Positions 53,130 to 63,587 of a DNA stretch of 64,000 bases are shown piece after piece. The notes beneath the pieces are model-generated. The model was given only the letters and a program-made list of their open reading frames with translations. It was not told the origin of the DNA and ran no database searches. Numbering within the stretch: the stretch's first letter is position 1; every line of letters begins with the position of its first letter. The stretch is from Pyropia yezoensis (Eukaryota; Rhodophyta; Bangiophyceae; Bangiales; Bangiaceae), in assembly GCA_009829735.1 (NCBI GenBank), contig CM020618.1, forward strand, positions 4,586,882-4,650,881, in the 5' to 3' direction. Both the position numbers and the translations under genes were made by a program.

Positions 53130-53450
53130 TTGGAGGTTGTGGCTGACAGCGCCTCCGTCGTCGTGGCCATGATGGGAGCCGCGGTCTGCGCGGTCAGCGG
53201 CCGGCGCAAGCGACACGGCTGCGGCGGTGGGCGTCGACCGCGTCGTGGTGGCGGGGGAGGCGGTGGCCCCCTCCGTCGTGGTCGTCGTCCGCGGGGCGGT
53301 CGCCGTCTGCGCGGTCCGCGGCCGCCGCAAGCGACACGGTTACGGCGGTGGACGTCGACCGCGTGATGGTGCCGGTGGAGGCGGTGGCCGCCTCCGTCGT
53401 GGAGGTCGTCCGAGGGGCGGCCGCCGTTGACACCGTCTGCAGCAGCCACG
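53130..53450. repeat. 121-bp tandem repeat, about 2.5 copies
   Basis: GTCTGCGCGGT begins at 53184 and again at 53305; GCAAGCGACACGG at 53206 and 53327; CGTCGACCG at 53232 and 53353. All are 121 apart. A third partial copy begins near 53435 with a 6-base insertion. The period is not a multiple of three. Confidence 0.88.
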
Positions 53451-54509
53451 AACGATGCGGTTCTGACAGCAGCGCCAAACGCCGTGGTGGTGGCGGTGCG
53501 CTAAAAGGGCGCGGCGGGAGACAGCCAGTCCGCACACACAGTAGTGGTGCGATGGGTGCGCCGGTGGCGCGGACGGTGACGGTGACGACAGCGGTGGGCC
53601 CGCCAGGACGTCAGCAGGTCGGTAGGGCGCGTGCAGTACACTGAGGGACATGCTCGTCCTACGCGCGTGCACGAGTGTGCCACGGCCACCGCGCTGTGTG
53701 CCCCCTACGGCACCCTGGTGCGCAAGAGGCCTTGTCTGGGGCCCCTTTTTCCACCCGAGCGATCCAGCGACGTGATTGGCCAGACCACAGACAGCAGAGG
53801 TGCCAGAATGCGTGTCCAAACCGTCGGCTCTACCCAAAACGACCCACAAGCTGGTGGTGTCGTGGGGGCCTGGCACTGAAAACGCACATGCTGTATTTCT
53901 GCTTATTTTGCCGCGGGTCTCCCGACCCGCAGCCGCCTCCTGGCCGTTACGCGACCTTTCTCAGTGCGCCACCCGGACAGACCCTCGCACGAGAGACGCT
54001 CATGCTCTCTGTGCGCGCCATGAGGGATGCCGTTCACGTATCGTGCTGGCCAACATCCGCGAGCGCAAACCCGCGTACACACCCCACGATCCTACTCGCA
54101 ACCCAGGTCGTGGCATGTGCATGCAGCGCCGCCAAACAAATCGACGGAATGACTTCTTTCAACGTGGCCTTCATCTCTAGTAATATTTGCAATATCGTCC
54201 AATATTGTGGCGAGCACTGTTGAGTCCGAGGGACCAATCAGAACGCCGCATTCTCCTCGATTTCACGCGATTGAGTTTGGAGCTTCCGAACTGTGTCCCA
54301 TACACGCCCTGCGTGGGGAAATCTAGTCGGAATCCCAACCTCGTTCCGACGTTTATCCGGTTGAAGACGAATGTACTTACAATAATCTCCAGAGGCGACG
54401 ACAGCCATCCTTTCCCCTCGATCCCGTTCCCAGACGTTGTCGGTCGCAGTCGTGACGTTCCCTCGTTCCCTAAAGATCAACGTGGCACCTAATGATATCC
54501 TTAGTTTTA
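53451..54509. other. Unassigned flank of the right duplication arm
   Basis: Only short ORFs. A small inverted repeat CAATAT/ATATTG occurs at about 54190-54208. No element ends seen. Confidence 0.5.
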
Positions 54510-57500
54510 ACAAATATGGTTTCGGAAAGCCTGTCGTTGGACGCGCCCGCGCACCAACCATCATCTGCCCAACCATGGAGACCCCCGTCACACCATCCTT
54601 CACCGACTCTCTGCCTCCGCCCCCCCTCCTGCGCCCTCTCCCTCGCGACATGGGTCCCCTCGCTGGTGCATGCGACGCGGAGTATGGGGTCGACGGGGCA
54701 TCACGCCTCGGTTCCTACGACCGCCTTCCTTGCGTGGGCATCACTACGTGGCGTTGCTGTGCGCGCTCTCCCCCCCCGCCCGCGCTGTTCTTGTCTGTCG
54801 GTCACCCCAGCCACGGAGGAACGGGCTGGTAATGGTGGCCTTAGAGCAGAGTGTAATGGGCTTTGCGGGTTGTGGGCAGGTGGAGGGGGTGGGGGAGGGG
54901 GGGGGGGACGGTGGAGGTGGAGCGTGTGGGAAGGTGCGGGGTGGGAGCTAGAGGGAGGGAGATGGTGGGGGCAGGTGGGGGGTGGGAGTATGGAGCTGAT
55001 GGGAGGGGGAGTGGAGGGACCGCTTGCTACTGGCAGCGCCCAGCCGCGCACCCGTATTGTGCGCACAGGTCACAGACGGCGCGCGTCCACGGCACTACAT
55101 AAGGTCAAGCAGCTACGAGGAGTGCGGGCTGCTCACCGCCGACGGTGGCGCATCAAGACCCTTCCCCCCCGCCGTCCGCCCCTCTGACTGCGTGTGTGCA
55201 GCTGGCTGTGTTCAGCATCTCTACGGGGCGCCAAGGCCGTCCCCTTCGTGCCGGGTCCCCCCTTCCTCCCCCCCTCCCTCCCTTGCGCCTCCTGCGCTTG
55301 GCTGCGGCCACCGCCATGGCCGTCTTGCGGCTGGTCGCCGGGGCGCTCACCGCCGCCGGCGCCGCTGCGGCCGTCACCGCCACCGTTACTCGCGGCGGCG
55401 GCGCCCCCCCCCCCCCCTTGACCTCTACCAGCGGGGGGGTGGTGGCGCTACGGCAGTCGGACACCCCTGGGGAGGGGACCTCCCCCCCCCCTGGCGTATT
55501 TGACGTGTGGGACCGCGACCTGTTTGGGCCCTGCAGCTTTGGCCCCGTCGACGCGGCCGCCGCGGGGTGCGCCCCCGCTCACCAGTGCGCGCAGTTTAGT
55601 GAGTGTGGTGGCCGCTGCTTTGTCACCGCCCGCTGTGTCGTGCAGACGCCCGTCGGCGGCGCGTGCGCGCCGCGCGTTGGCCAGCTCTGTGCGGAAAATG
55701 CGGTGTGCGCCGGCGGCGCCTGTACCCCCGTGGACGACCTCCCCGCGGGGGGGATTGGGCTGGGGGACGACTGTGGCACGTGGAGTACGCCGCTGATACG
55801 CCTGCCGCCGACAACCCTGCCGTGCGCCCCGGGCCTGGCGTGTGAGCCGGCCTACCGCCCCGCCAGCCGCGCGTCGGCTAACTTTCGCGCTAGCGGCTTT
55901 GACCTCCGCCTCTGTCTGCGGGTGGCGGGCTTGAACGAGGGGTGCGACAGCTACGCGTCGGTGGTTTGTGGGCAGGACCTCTTTTGTGAACGCGCCGGCA
56001 CCCGCACCGCGGCGGGGGTGGTGCCGACGGTGGGTGCGGAGCTGGGCGGCGTCTGCCGCCCGATTGGCGACCGCCCGCCATTCGTCTGTCCCGTGACGGG
56101 CAGTTTGGAAACGTGCGCCCTCAACGAGGTGTGCTCCCTCGAAGATGGGGGGCCCCGCCGGTGTGTGTCGACCGCTCGGGAGGGGGAGTACTGCGGGCGC
56201 GACACGTACTGCGACCCGCGGGAGCCTGGCAACCTGGCGTGCATCAGTGACTGGGAGGAGGGGATGACGCCGGTCTCAAGGCCTAGCCACGGCATCTGTC
56301 GGCCGATGGACAGCCGCCCGGCGTCGGCGGGCGGCGGCGGGGCGGCGACGCCGACGCCAACGCCGACGCTGACACCAATGCCGACGCCGACGCCCACGGC
56401 GGTGGCGCCCATTCCTGGCGCAGGCTCTTCGTGTGGTGGCGACGGGGACTGTGCGACGGGGGAGCCGGCTGGCGCGCAGCACCTCGTCTGCCGCGACGCC
56501 GTGCCCGGTGAGGACGGCGGCGGCGCCGCCCCCGCGGCGGCCCGCGTGTGCGTCGTCGCCGTGGCGCGGGGCGAGGCGTGTGGGGAGGCTGCCGCCGCGC
56601 CTGGCGCGCCGCCGGTGCCGTGCCGTGAGGATGCGAGCTGCCACACGGTGCTGCTGCTGGGCGACGGGTACGGGGGGGGGGGCGGCCGCCGCCGCAGCGC
56701 CCCCCGGTGCGTGACATGGGAGCCGCCGGGGCAGTCGTGTGACGGGGTGGGGCGGGTGTGCTGGGACAACTACACGTGCTCCCCCGCCGCACCGTCCCGT
56801 GGGAGGGGCGAATGGGAGGAGGAGGCGGAACTCGTTCGGCGGTGCGTGCGGCGGGCGGAGCTGGGGCAGTCGTGTTTGGTGGATGGCCCGGCAGGCTGCG
56901 TCGACGGTCTCACCTGCGAGGCGGCGGGGGGGGGACAGGAGCGCGTGTGTGTGGCCGGGGGGGGGTACTACACCCCTTACGGATAGGGTGAGTCGATGGG
57001 GTAGGTCTAGTTTGACCGCGCCCCACGTTGCACGCGCCAGTCAAATGTATCTCCCGTCAGCGGGTACATAGTTCCCCGCCGACGCCTCACCCCCCCTCCC
57101 GCCCCCGCACGTTGGTCCAAACCCCTACGGTTCCCTCCCCCCGAATCCACCCCCCGCGTCCCCCCCCACCACCTGACACCCTTCCCTCCCTCACATGGCC
57201 ACCGCCCGCATGCAGTGGCCCGTCGTCGGGTGGTCTTCCCCCCCCTCGGCCGCCGCCGCACACACGGCGGTGCCCGCCTCCTCGTCGCAGCACGGGGTCA
57301 GCCGGTGGCAGGCGCCGCCCAAGTCAGCACACGCCGCGTCGGCGGCGGGGGTGGCCTCGACGGGCGGGTCTTGGAGCTCCCCCTCGCTGTCGGCCGGGCC
57401 ATCGTCCTCGCTGCCGTCGGGGATGGGGGGGTAGGGCGAGCCGCCGCCATAATCGTCCCAGATGGGCTCTTCCGTCGGAGCGGGCGGGAAGGCGTCCCCG

Positions 57501-57601
57501 CCCATGGCGCCGCTGTCGCTGTCCGTGGTGTCTGGGGGCGCGCCCTCTAAGGGAGCCAGCATGTCGGCGGGCACCTCCGTGACAGCCCCCGCCAGCGTGG
57601 G
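54510..57601. repeat. Right arm of the 3-kb inverted duplication
   Basis: Reverse complement of about 11893-14985. Identity is uneven: the Cys-rich gene's 3' half and the spacer to the neighbouring gene are almost identical (the frame at 56739-57071 gives the same 110 residues as 12421-12753), while the gene's 5' part and promoter flank differ by indels and many substitutions. Confidence 0.9.
55316..56986 (+). CDS. Secreted Cys-rich repeat protein, right copy
   Basis: 556 residues from ATG 55316, chosen because a signal-peptide-like stretch (VLRLVAGALTAAGAAAAV) follows. Partner of 12506-14140. It has Cys-module repeats (for example VGGACAP, GDDCGTW, LPCAPGLACEP, EYCGRDTYC), a Thr-Pro hinge in the middle, more Cys modules (GQSCDGVGRVCWDNYTC, GPAGCVDGLTCE), and ends near a YYTPYG tail. 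It has extra residues relative to the left copy before the second module (for example AAAAG and RASANFRASG). A likely extracellular or cell-wall protein. The CTACATAAGG box at 55094-55103 is conserved in both arms. It converges on the gene at 57191-57853. Confidence 0.72.
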   Translation: MAVLRLVAGALTAAGAAAAVTATVTRGGGAPPPPLTSTSGGVVALRQSDTPGEGTSPPPGVFDVWDRDLFGPCSFGPVDAAAAGCAPAHQCAQFSECGGRCFVTARCVVQTPVGGACAPRVGQLCAENAVCAGGACTPVDDLPAGGIGLGDDCGTWSTPLIRLPPTTLPCAPGLACEPAYRPASRASANFRASGFDLRLCLRVAGLNEGCDSYASVVCGQDLFCERAGTRTAAGVVPTVGAELGGVCRPIGDRPPFVCPVTGSLETCALNEVCSLEDGGPRRCVSTAREGEYCGRDTYCDPREPGNLACISDWEEGMTPVSRPSHGICRPMDSRPASAGGGGAATPTPTPTLTPMPTPTPTAVAPIPGAGSSCGGDGDCATGEPAGAQHLVCRDAVPGEDGGGAAPAAARVCVVAVARGEACGEAAAAPGAPPVPCREDASCHTVLLLGDGYGGGGGRRRSAPRCVTWEPPGQSCDGVGRVCWDNYTCSPAAPSRGRGEWEEEAELVRRCVRRAELGQSCLVDGPAGCVDGLTCEAAGGGQERVCVAGGGYYTPYG

Positions 57602-57853
57602 GGGCGGCCCGCCCCCATAGTCGTCCCAGATGGCGGGGGTGGGGGATGGCACAACCCCCGCCTGCCGCATCGCGGCCGCGCCAACCACCACCGACACGGC
57701 CGGGTCACCAAGGGCCGCCGCCGGCACGCGGGCACCGAGGAAGAGGTCCGACACCGTAGGCGCAACGGGGAGGGCGGTCGCAGCAATGGCGGCGGTGAGT
57801 AGCACGACCACCCCTGCCGCTGGGCGGACGACCGCAGACAGGGTGGGAGCCAT
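57191..57853 (-). CDS. Acidic Cys-containing membrane or secreted protein, full copy
   Basis: About 220 residues from ATG 57853; an upstream in-frame ATG lies at 57877. A hydrophobic stretch (AGVVVLLTAAIAATALPVA) near the N-terminus would serve as signal peptide or anchor. An acidic region follows with two IWDDYGGG motifs about 60 residues apart, and a Cys-bearing C-terminus (CADLGGACHRLTPCCDEEAG). The left arm carries only the last 130 residues. Convergent with the Cys-rich gene, about 200 bases apart, so the two 3' ends may overlap. Family unknown. Confidence 0.6.
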   Translation of the reverse strand: MAPTLSAVVRPAAGVVVLLTAAIAATALPVAPTVSDLFLGARVPAAALGDPAVSVVVGAAAMRQAGVVPSPTPAIWDDYGGGPPPTLAGAVTEVPADMLAPLEGAPPDTTDSDSGAMGGDAFPPAPTEEPIWDDYGGGSPYPPIPDGSEDDGPADSEGELQDPPVEATPAADAACADLGGACHRLTPCCDEEAGTAVCAAAAEGGEDHPTTGHCMRAVAM

Positions 57854-58336
57854 GGCGGGGGCGAGCACCGGCACCAAGCAGGACCGGTCCCGGGGTGGAA
57901 GGTGAGCGGGGTAGGGGCGTGCGGGGGCCAGCGGGAGGCAGCGGATGGACAGGGAACACCGGTGAGCGTTGTGCCTGTCAACCGCGCGCGGGATGGCGAG
58001 CGGCGCGCCCTCGGCGCCGGGGAGCCGTCACGCCGCGTCCTTAAAACGCCCACCGGGAACGACCATGGCAGTGGCCGTGACCGCAAGAGGCGTCTGCCGT
58101 TCACCGCCCCCGACCAACGCCAGGACGTCGGAGCATCGTTTGCGGGGGTTCTAGAGTGCAACCTCTTCCTCAACCTTCCCCCGCGCCCCCGCTCCCACCC
58201 CACCAACACCGCGTCGCGGCGCGACTCCCCATCGACGGCACGTGGCACCCGCGCCCGGCCAAGGGCGCGGCCCCACGCCGAGCGCGGGCTGGCGGCGACG
58301 GAGAAGCTGCAGCATAGGAGGGGGCCCCATGGCAGC

Positions 58337-58428
58337 AGCGAAGGGGGGGGGGGAAGGGGGGGGGGGAAGGGGGGGGGGGGGGAAGGGGGGGGGGGGGAAG
58401 GGGGGGGGGGGAAGGGGGGGGGGGCAAG
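58337..58428 (+). repeat. Homopurine tract
   Basis: About 90 bases of only G and A in a G-run/AA pattern (runs of 8-12 G separated by AA). It could form G-quadruplex or triplex structures; the run lengths may be misassembled. Confidence 0.9.
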
Positions 58429-59129
58429 GGGTGGGGACGCGGCAGTAGCAGCGTCGCCCTGGCTCGGAGCGGCGATCGGCGCGGGCGCCATGTGGATGAC
58501 GTCAGGCCTCGCGATGGCGGCGCGTGCATTCCCCGCCAGGAACGCTAGTGGCCACGTGAAGCGGGGAGGGGAAGGGGGGGATGTGAGGGGTGCGCCACCA
58601 CACCGCGACCGCCGGCGGTCGCGGTTGGTCTTGGTGGAGGGGAAGGAGGTAGGAGGGTGTCTGATGGGGGGGGTGGGGGGGAGGGACGTCCTGGACGGTC
58701 GCAAAATAATTTGCCTCCGCAGCAGGGACGCCATCCCCCCTCCTTCCTCAACACTCCACCGCCTTCCCCACTACTCCCCCCTCCCAACGTCGAATGCTGG
58801 GACGGCACTCCAACTCGGTGGCGGCGGCGGCACGACACACGGCGGGGCCCCGCCGTGTGTCGAGGTGCCGCCACCGCCGCCGCCGCCTCCGCAGCCGACG
58901 TTCTTCGACCGCCTCTCGCCACCCACCCACGTCGTGCCGCCGCCTCGTCGCGGCGCGACGTCGCCTCCCCACCATCCCCGTCCCTCGGCTTCGCTGCCTC
59001 GAGCCAGCACGTCAGCCCCTCTCCAAGCCGCACCGGCTGAGATACCACATTCCGCACTCAAACGCTGCCCGCCCCGCTTTCCCGCCGCAACCACCTCGCT
59101 TCCGACAATGAGTCCCGTGACAGACGGCG

Positions 59130-59800
59130 CTCACTCTACACCCGCTGCTGCCCGGTTGGGCAGACCGGTCATGCACTCTGCCGCTGCCGGCGTCGCCGCA
59201 ACAGCCTCCCCCGTCGAAGTCGCCGTCGCCGCCGTCGTCCCCCCTGGCCATTGCTATGCACTCAGCCGCCGCCGTCGCCACCGCTGCCACCACTGCCGCT
59301 GCTGCCGTCCGCCCGCGCTGTTCCTCCTCCGCTCCCCTGCCACAGGGCGCCCACTTTTGCACCGGTCGCCGCCCGTCAGGCAAGGGCGGAAGTGCACTCA
59401 GCCGCCGCGGCGGCCACCGCGGCTGTCGCAGCCGCCGCTGCAGCCGTCCCCCGCCCCTATCCATCTTCCTGTCCGTGATAGAGGGCGCCCACCTTCACAC
59501 CCGCCACCGACCGACAGCGCAGGACGGCAATGCACCTACGCCACCGCCCCTGACGTCCTCCTGCCCCGCTCCTCCCCCCTCCCCATAGCAGTGGGCGCCC
59601 CTTGCACCTGCCGCCACCCCACGCGGCAGAGCGGATATGCACTCACCCGCTTCCGTTGTCGCCGCGGTTGCCGCCGCCCCCACCGCCGCGGTCCCCCCCG
59701 CACATTGCAGCCATGCCCTTACCCGTGGACACCCGTCTCTCCCCACCCGCCGCCGCCCCACAGGGCAGGGCGGCCATGCACTCAGCCGCCAACACCTCCG
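59130..59800. repeat. Degenerate tandem repeat of about 85-138 bp
   Basis: The anchor ATGCACTCAGCCGCC recurs with changes near 59171, 59256, 59391, 59529, 59636 and 59774. It is usually preceded by GGGCGCCCACCTT..CACC..TCGCC. Spacing is irregular. No protein frame persists across units. Confidence 0.7.
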
Positions 59801-59872
59801 CCGCCCCACGACGCGGCCAAAGGGGCCATCACGTCCCCCCCCCCCCCGCCCCCCCCCCCCCACGGCCAAACG

Positions 59873-60780
59873 TCAAGGCTCGTCGTCCGCACCCGCCTCG
59901 GACGCTTCGAGCATTCGCTGGAGCTCCCGAAGCATCCCGTCCATGCCGACACCACCATCTCCACCCATAGCCACCCCCTCCCCGCCCTCCACCGGGGGGC
60001 CGGCCGGCACGGCCGGGGCGGGCGCCGCCGCTGCCGCGGGCGCGTCCGCCGCCCCCGTCCCCCCCCCCCCCCCGCCCCCCCCCCCAACCCCGCCGGCCGG
60101 GGGCGCGCCGCCCGCCCCCCCCCCCCCCCCCCCCCCACCGCCCACGACGGCGGTAGAGGGGGTCCCGCCGTCAGCAGCCGCGGCGGCAGCACCCGCCACC
60201 CCCCCCAGCCGGTGGGCAGTGGCGGCAGCCAGCTCCGCCGCCGCCACCGCTGCCACCTCTGGCAGCATCATTTCATCGGCAGCCGCCGCCAGCGCCGCCG
60301 CGTGCGCGGCCGCCCGCGCCATCCGGTCGTCGCCGTCGCCACCGCCATCGTCGTCGCCGTCGCCACCGCCGTCGTCGTCGCCGTCGTCGTCGCCGTCACG
60401 GTCGTCGCGTCCACGCCCCGCGTCCTGCGGCGTCGGTGGGGGCCCCGCGTCGCCCGTGTAGGCCCACCGCAGCACGCGCGACAGCACCGCCGGGGGCACG
60501 TTGGGCTTTGCCACCCCCGCCCGCCCCGGCGGGCACCACCGGGCCGACAGGAGGGTGGCCCAGTAGGGGGACCGCCCCCGCAGCAGCGGCGCGTGCACCG
60601 CAAACGTGACGGGCGGCTCGGCGGGGACGTGGCCGTGGCCGTGGCCGTCCCGCCCGGCGGGGCCCGCCCCGCCGCCGGCGGTCAGGGCCGTGTCGGCGGC
60701 GACGCCCGCCGCGAGGAGCCACTCGAGGTCGCCCAGGAGGGTTTCCGTGTCACGGTACTCTGTGACATGGTGGGCGTGGT
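59873..60780 (-). CDS. BTB/POZ-domain-like protein, 5' end unresolved
   Basis: The frame is open to beyond 60757 and ends with TGA at 59873-59875. The BTB pattern is clear in order: YRDTETLLGDLEWLLAAGV (alpha-1 region), VTFAVHAPLLRGRSPYWATL (the H..LL..RSPY signature), NVPPAVLSRVLRWAYTGDA (the L..YTG segment), then AAALAAAADEMMLPEVAAV (the final helices). BTB proteins dimerise and often act as Cul3 ubiquitin-ligase adaptors. An Asp/Gly low-complexity insert interrupts the domain (about 60330-60420 in DNA). A Gly/Ala-rich tail ends in a helix (MLRELQRMLEASEAG). The start is uncertain: ATG 60945 (MSESTQDAIPPAP) with an intron ending near 60760 is one option. There is no other recognisable partner domain. 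Confidence 0.65.
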
Positions 60781-61683
60781 GGTGGCGCGGGGGGGGAGCG
60801 GGGGGGGCGGGCAGGGGCGGGGGTACAGAGGTGGGGGGCAGGAGGGGGAGGGGGGGGGGGGGAGCGTCGTCGGGAAGGAGTGGGGGGGGGGGGTGGCGGC
60901 GGCGTCGGGGGCGGGGGGGATGGCGTCTTGGGTCGACTCGGACATGGGGGAACTCCTGGGGGTGGGGGGAAAGGGGGAGGGAGGGGGGGGGAGGCGGCGG
61001 GGCGGTTCCAATGGGATGCGCCAGCGTGGCGGGGGGGGAGCGGGGGACAAGGTGGGGAGGGGGAAGGGGACGGTCTCGGCTGGTGGCTGGGGATGCAAGC
61101 TGTCAGTCGCGCGGGGAGAGGCCCGCGGCGCGTGCACACGCACGTGGGGTCGCGGGTGCGGTGCGCACCCATCAGTGGGTGACTTGATCCCCCCGCCCCC
61201 TCTGGACGGGTCGGAATTGGGGGTTGAAAGCGCCACAGCCAGTGTGCCGAGCCGCTGTGACTGAATGGTGCCGTCGCTGGCGACTCGTAGGGTCTCTTCT
61301 CCCCCAGTCTATGCGCCGACCGCCAACCCCCCGCCGGCCGCGGCCGGGGCAGAGAGAGAGGCGCGCGACCGCCGCACCCCCCCTCCTTCACCCCCGCCAC
61401 ACCAAGACACGCCGGCAGCAGCGGCGACGCCCTCCTCTCCCGTCAACGCCCGCGGGTCTCCCTCCCTCCCCCCTCCCCCGCGCGCCAGCCCGACGCCAGG
61501 GGCGGCTCCTTCCGCCGCCGGCGCCAGCCACCGCCGCCCCCCCTGCCGCCGACCGACTGGTCTTGTCCACAGCCCGTGGCGACCGCCCCTCCCCCCTCCC
61601 CCCCGCCGCACCCCTACAACGTGGCAGTCACAGTGGCTGTGGCGATGACGGTGACGGCGGCGGCGGCGGCGGCGGCGGCGGTA

Positions 61684-61726
<43 letters not shown>

Positions 61727-61832
61727 AAGTGGTGGTGGTGGTGGTGGTGGCCGTGGACACGGCGGCGGAGGTGGCGGCGGTGGAGGTGCAGAGGGCGGGG
61801 GGCGCGGGGGGGGGGGGGGGGTGGTTGACCCG
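60781..61832. other. Low-complexity spacer between the BTB and OTU genes
   Basis: Poly-G-rich from 60790 to 61060 (perhaps the intron and 5' end of the BTB gene). A GGC array lies at about 61655-61722, followed by GGT repeats to 61750. No separate gene supported. Confidence 0.6.
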
Positions 61833-62709
61833 TCATGGCACCGCCCGTGCCGCCGCCGGCAGCAGCGCGTCATAGTGGACGCCGTCCGAGTAGAGGAGGT
61901 ACAGCGGGATGGTCGCGTACTGCCGGCCGTACACCTGGATCTGCCGCAGCGGCCGCGCCGCCGGCGGGCCCGCCCCGGCCCGCCGCACGTAGACGGCAAT
62001 GGGGCAGTGGAGGAGGAGGGCGGCCATGAGCAGCTCGGGCTCCCCACCATACCTGCACGCCCAACCACAGTGAAAGAAGGGGGGGGTGGGGGGCAAGCGC
62101 CCAAGGTGGGTGTGACAGCAAAACGGGGAGGAGAGCACCAAACGGGAGGAGGCGGGAGGGGAGGGGGAGCGCACGCACGCGGGTCAGACGGTGGGCCCGT
62201 CGGTGGCGTCGGGGCCGCCAGCCAGCGCGGGAAACGCCGCCAGCGGCGAGCACGGGCAGACGTGTCGGTGCCGCGAGCCACCAGCGGCGCACGTGTGGCC
62301 GCCTGGCGCCCCCAGCGTCCTTGCCCCCCTTCCACCTCCCCACCAGGGCCCCCCTCCCACACCCCACGACGAGCCCCCGCACCGGGGCCCCGTCCATCGA
62401 CAATCCAAGCAAAATGCCCCGCCACTTCCCCCCCCCCCCCCCCCAATCCACCCCCGCACCTTGTTTCCCACCAAACGTACGTCTTTGGTTGCCGCATCCG
62501 CCGGCAGTAGGCGTCAAAGGCGGCGTCGTCGCCGTCGCCGTCACCGCCGCCCAGGCCGAGCACACAGTACTGGGACAGCAGCGCCCGGTGGACGACCAGC
62601 TCCTCCACCACCCGCCGGCGGAGGGCGTCCGCTTCTTCCCGCTCGGTGCGCTCCGACCACCCTGGGGGTGGCGCGTACCGGAACGAGGGAGTGCAGCCAA
62701 AGTGGGGTG

Positions 62710-62749
<40 letters not shown>

Positions 62750-63279
62750 GGGAGGGTAGGGAGGAAGCGGGATGAAGGTGGAAGCGAGGCCAGGCACGTC
62801 AGAAGGCGTTCCGTCGACACACACGCCCCCGCTCTCCGTCCACCCATCCCCCTGCAACGGCAGCACCCCCCAGTATCCGACACCTGAGCACTGCAGCAAC
62901 ACCCGCCCCTCCAATTCCACCACAACCACCGCCCATCCATCCACGCACCACCAGACCACCCCCCCCCCCTACCCCCAAAAGAACAAAACGTACTGCTCAG
63001 CCGCCCCGCGTTGTGCGCCCGCCCCTTGACGACCGCCCGGAACAGGCAGCGGCCGTCGCCGCGCACCGGCGCGGGCACCAGCGCGGCGCCCACATCCGCC
63101 ACGCTCCCCTGCCGCAGCGTCCGCGTCGCGTAGAGCGTCGACGCAAACGAGGGGGGGGACGCCGGCGGGGGGGCCCCCGCCGCCGCCGCCGGCCGGGAGG
63201 CCGCGGCGGGGGGTGCCCCCCCTACCGCCGCCGCCGCCGCCGCCTGCTTGGCCGCCCAGTACTCTGCCCAGGTGCCGCT

Positions 63280-63321
<42 letters not shown>

Positions 63322-63587
63322 CCCGACCGACGCGGGCGTCCACGCGGTGGCCGTCGACGCCGCCGCCGTGTCGGTCGATGGTAGGTGGATGGCTGGCGGG
63401 GGCCCGCGCGCCGCCGCGGGGGGGGTGTCCCAGCCGGCGCCGGCGCCGTCGCCGTCGCTGCCGCTGCTGCGGCCGCCCTGCGCGGCGACGGCCAGGTCAC
63501 GCAGCGTGCTCACCCGCCGCCGCCCGGGGGTGCCCGCCCCCGACCGTGCCGACGACGACGCACGACCGAGGAACTCAGAGTAGGAGC
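61833..63587 (-). CDS. OTU-domain cysteine protease (deubiquitinase-like), three exons seen
   Basis: Predicted ubiquitin or ubiquitin-like protease. Exons 63587-62994, 62661-62481 and 62052-61833 join in phase through GT-AG introns of 332 and 428 bp. The first seen exon starts after TTACAG, in mid-codon, so at least one 5' exon is missing from this call. Catalytic Cys: RGDGRCLFRAVVKG (D-G-D-G-R-C-L-F). The middle exon is a helical segment (ERTEREEADALRRRVVEELV). MRQPKT joins YGGEPELLMAALLLHCPIAV across the last intron, the usual OTU T-(W/Y)-GG-x-E-L element. Catalytic His: YSDGVHYDAL. The N-terminal half is Ser/Gly/Ala-rich with a poly-Gly run. All expected OTU elements are present in order, so it is probably active. 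Confidence 0.82.
62717..62746 (+). repeat. Poly-G tract in OTU intron
   Basis: About 28 consecutive G, which is poly-C on the coding strand. It lies upstream of the acceptor at 62662 and could serve as part of the polypyrimidine tract. Confidence 0.9.

Larger units (their letters stand above)
57878..59872. other. Repeat-rich spacer
   Basis: No supported gene. Contains a homopurine G/A tract (58337-58428), GC-rich low complexity, and a degenerate array at 59130-59800. Long plus-strand frames (for example from 57902) cross the BTB gene on the other strand and are compositional. Confidence 0.6.

Noticed and set aside
55094-55103. CTACATAAGG as a proven TATA box
   Set aside because: Conserved in both duplication arms, but conservation could simply reflect the recent duplication; mentioned only as TATA-like.
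57902-61264. 1120-codon plus-strand ORF
   Set aside because: Low complexity, crosses the BTB gene on the other strand, and has no domain-like segment.
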